Source: Guillardia theta CCMP2712 (Eukaryota > Cryptophyceae > Pyrenomonadales > Geminigeraceae). From it: a stretch of DNA of 64,000 nucleotides. Positions 61,243 to 64,000 of this stretch are shown here, in pieces; within the stretch, counting starts at the first letter, position 1; each line of letters starts with the position of its first letter. Under the pieces are notes generated by a model. It ran no database searches, had not been told where the DNA came from, and saw only the letters and a list, made by a program, of their open reading frames with translations. The DNA lies in assembly GCF_000315625.1 (NCBI RefSeq), contig NW_005434670.1, forward strand, positions 1,206,793 through 1,270,792. The letters run 5' to 3'. The position numbers and the translations under genes were made by a program.

Positions 61243-64000
61243 CTATCCGCCTTCCATTTCATTCTTTCCTCCTCTACTCGCATTTCTTAGCCGATCAGCC
61301 AAAATGTCGACAGCTGGGATGCTCTCGGGGTCTCTGCGCTTGTACGAGCTGGGCCCCTTGAATTTCATCCCCCTCCACATTCCCGCAACTGAGTCGATGA
61401 GGTTGGCTGCGAAGAAAGCCAGAGGGTCGTTGATAATGGAAAGAGGCCACCAATGAGGAAGCAAGTGACTTTTCTCGCAGGGAGGACGGAGACTTTCCTC
61501 TGGCCAATCAGACCCATTCAAATGCTCGGGGATAATTTCAGGAAGAGGCACACTCCCAGCGTGGGGGATGAAAAGATCGCACTGCTTCTTGCTGGAGGAG
61601 ATCTCGCGCATGGAAGCAACGAGGATCTCTTCCTCCACGACCTTGGAATGGTTCCACAGGTTTTCACCTCCTCTTGCTTGAAAGTAATCCTCAATCGACG
61701 AGAAGCCACTATGGGTAGCTGCTGCTGCCAGCCCGGAGAAGCAATTGATCACCTGCTCTCCCAGCTGTAAGATGAGCACGTTCGACGAGATCTCATCGCT
61801 GATTTTCTTGATTTGTTTGGAGGTGAGGCAACACTTGTCAGCCTCTCTTTTCGGTCTCAACACCAATTGATCGTCGAGCTTGTACAACTCGTCTTCCTCT
61901 AATTCCTTATCAAGCTTCTCCATCTTCAGCACCCAAGTGTCGTTCGATCTCCACGTCTACATCTGGTTATGACACCGAACACGAGGACGAGGGGCTGACC
62001 TGTTGGAGCATGAACATGAGACGGTCTTTCATGAAGTCAGTGTTCTCTTCGTAGTCATGTGGATCAGGTGCGGACATATTTTTGACCTGCAGCCTCTCAG
62101 AAGTTTAGATCTCATCCTTATATACCTTCAGTTCCTCCTCAAGTTCCTCCTGGCTCTCCAGATAAGATGCCACTAGCGTTCTTGCAAGCTACAGACAAGT
62201 CAGGAGGGATATTTTATGTACTCAATGTCATCACGATGTCTTTTCCATGCTCAGAGAGCGGTTGTTTCTCCAGCACCTCCCTGAATTTCTCCAACATCTG
62301 AATCTCGTCGAGGTGAAACCTCATGTTGGCGTCGCCATGGCTTGGGACATCCTTGAGCGATTGCAGCGAAACGGACTGGTTCCAGAGCAAGAGAAAGTCT
62401 GATACGAGCTCGTGCATCCTCGTCATGGGTTCGCCCTTGTGAGTGATAAGGTCTCGACAAATGGAGACGAAACGCTTGTGGGCTCGTTGTGCCACTACCA
62501 GCTGCAACACTGAAAGCTTTAAATCTCCATCGCATAATTTGCAAATCCAACTGAAGCTGCTGATCACTGATTGGCACGTGAAGATCGCTTGTGCTGTATC
62601 GAGATGATCAACATCGTTGCGATCCCCTCGCCATGGATAATGGCGATTCCAGGGGGATATCACTCGTTTGATAAATCCATCTCCCTCTTCTTCCTCCCCA
62701 CCCTCCTCTCCTATCTTCTCTTTGAATTGCTCTTGTGCTTTTGATTCTGCAGGTGGAGACGATACTTCCTCTTCTTCGGGACCAAGGAGAGGCAAGTCCG
62801 AGCGATGGAGAGGAAGGGGTCCTTCAGGAACTTCTGCGTCTTTCCTTTCCATGCGATGTAGCGTGCCAACAACTGTCTTTCCTTTCTTTGCTTGCTCCTC
62901 GCTTTCATCCTCGCTCTCCGATAGAGGAAGCCCTGTTCCATCCCCAAGCAGCGTGAACGGATCTTCGTCTTCTCGGATTGCATAACGCCAAAGTCTGAAG
63001 TGCCTCTCTATGGCCGTCAGATTCTGCAGTGGGAGAACAAAACAAGTCAGAATTTACGAACAAGGGAATGGCAAGAACTCATTGAAAAGAAACAGAGAAC
63101 AAGATAAGGTCAAGGGTAGAAAGAGGAACAGGATTGTCACCTCGGGTTGATCATGGCTGGCTGTTTCCAAAAGTCGATCGTATCCCTTCTGGCTCAAGTT
63201 TCCATTAAGCAGGCGCGTGACTTCGAAGTACTCTTGCAATGTGAGGTTCTCCTTCTCTCCCATCAAGTAATTGCATGTTCGCAAGAGATACTCTGATATA
63301 TTGAACTTCTTGTGAAAGTCTTGAAGCAATCGATTGGCTCGATCTCGCTGTCTTGCTGCCTTCGCATCTTCCGGGGCCCTTCTCAGAAGATCTTTAATCT
63401 GCTAACCGGGTGAGAAACAACAAATTCACCAGCATTGAACCTTTTCAGTGAGGGGACAGATCAATCTTGACCGTTCAAACGTTTCATTCCATGATGTCGA
63501 ATTTCCATATTTGGCCCTCCGCTCAGCAAGAATTTGCTCTTTACTCTCTTGGGGAACACTTCTGTACAAGGTTTCCAACAGCTGGTGATACACATCGTGG
63601 GGGTAATGAGACTTATCAAATTCAGCTAATTCTGTATAACACTGCAGCTCCAGGTCATTAAATCTGTCAGCTGCCATTTCGTCTAATGTCGAAGGGAGAG
63701 AGATCATTCCGCTGCGAACAAAATCCTCCACCTTATCACTGAATCTCAGGTTTGGGTGATACAAGGAGTACAAGGCCAAACCTGTTGCATAGTCTCCTTT
63801 TTGACTTGTCGTATCTCTTCATCTGTCAACATACATTGTTGCCTATCTAGGGCTTCGTCAAGACGTGTCGAGATATTTCTTTGTTGACTATGAAGGTAAT
63901 AGATAAAAGTGAAGTTCTGGCTTGAAAATTTAGAGCTGGCTAGTTCATCCCACTTTGTTAACATCTTCAAGTACTCGTGTAGAGAAAACAAATCTTGTTT
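61243..64000 (-). CDS. Large helical protein, unidentified, 5' end beyond window
   Basis: The 3' portion of a multi-exon minus-strand gene; the stop is at 61243-61245 and the start lies past the right edge. Exons from 5' to 3' include: WDELASSKFSSQNFTFIYYL and DRQQCMLTDEEIRQVKKE; LYSLYHPNLRFSDKVEDFV with DVYHQLLETLYRSVPQESK; NISEYLLRTCNYLMGEKEN; a long exon (62852-62214) with an acidic stretch and then DTAQAIFTCQSVISSFSWI and LVVAQRAHKRFVSICRDLI; NMSAPDPHDYEENTDFMKD; and the final exon, DELYKLDDQLVLRPKREAD to NASRGGKNEMEGG. It is alpha-helical with no membrane segment. It may be a scaffold or trafficking protein, but I recognise no family. Confidence 0.6.

Overview
This is eukaryotic nuclear DNA. 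Most protein-coding genes are split by short GT-AG introns, typically 40-75 nt. Genes lie on both strands, base composition is mixed, and trinucleotide and hexanucleotide microsatellites are common. The gene set (beta-1,3-glucanase, mitochondrial [2Fe-2S] ferredoxin, double-cassette nucleotidyl cyclases of protist type, copia retrotransposons, Arc1p/AIMP1-type tRNA-binding protein) suggests a unicellular alga or other protist. A cryptophyte such as Guillardia fits best, but that is an inference from gene style and not a sequence match.

Layout. 1-13.0 kb: a compact run of intron-rich host genes. In order they are an MFS transporter (+), a mitochondrial adrenodoxin-type ferredoxin (+), a seven-exon signal-peptide/coiled-coil protein (-), a SAM-dependent methyltransferase (-), a small C-terminally anchored membrane protein (-), a membrane protein joining an FN3 domain to a NudC-type CS domain (-), and a GH5 exo-beta-1,3-glucanase (+). 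13.66-30.62 kb: a nested pair of LTR/copia retrotransposons. Element A (about 7.8 kb, 389-bp LTRs, one 2048-aa gag-pol ORF) carries element B (9156 bp, 924-bp LTRs, two overlapping ORFs) inside its 3' LTR. Both insertions have clear 5-bp target duplications. The LTR pairs look identical by eye, so both insertions are young and B is the later one.

31.5-40.6 kb: two intronless, tandem, paralogous membrane nucleotidyl cyclases. Each has two membrane blocks and two cyclase domains whose catalytic residues are split between the domains in inverted order. They are separated by 2 kb of simple-sequence DNA. 40.7-49.1 kb: an acidic chromatin-type protein with a TFIIS-N-like region and a DEK C-terminal domain (-), a secreted or ER-type right-handed beta-helix protein (+), a tiny GC-biased ORF (-), and an AIMP1/Arc1p-like tRNA-binding protein (+). 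49.1-64 kb: a predicted N-myristoylated protein (+), a 31-bp minisatellite, a double ubiquitin-like protein (+), weakly resolved coding fragments (-), a multipass TMC-like membrane protein (-), a coiled-coil tail-anchored protein (+), and the 3' part of a large unidentified gene (-) running off the right edge.

Two dispersed non-coding signals recur across the window and are not explained by the genes. One is a set of intergenic clusters of TACCCC/GGGGTA runs. The other is a set of GC-rich islands built on GGCCGGGCC with AGTnAACTnGAGT-like flanks. Exon joins were worked out by hand from reading frame, splice consensus and domain continuity. Where a join could not be closed, the entry says so.
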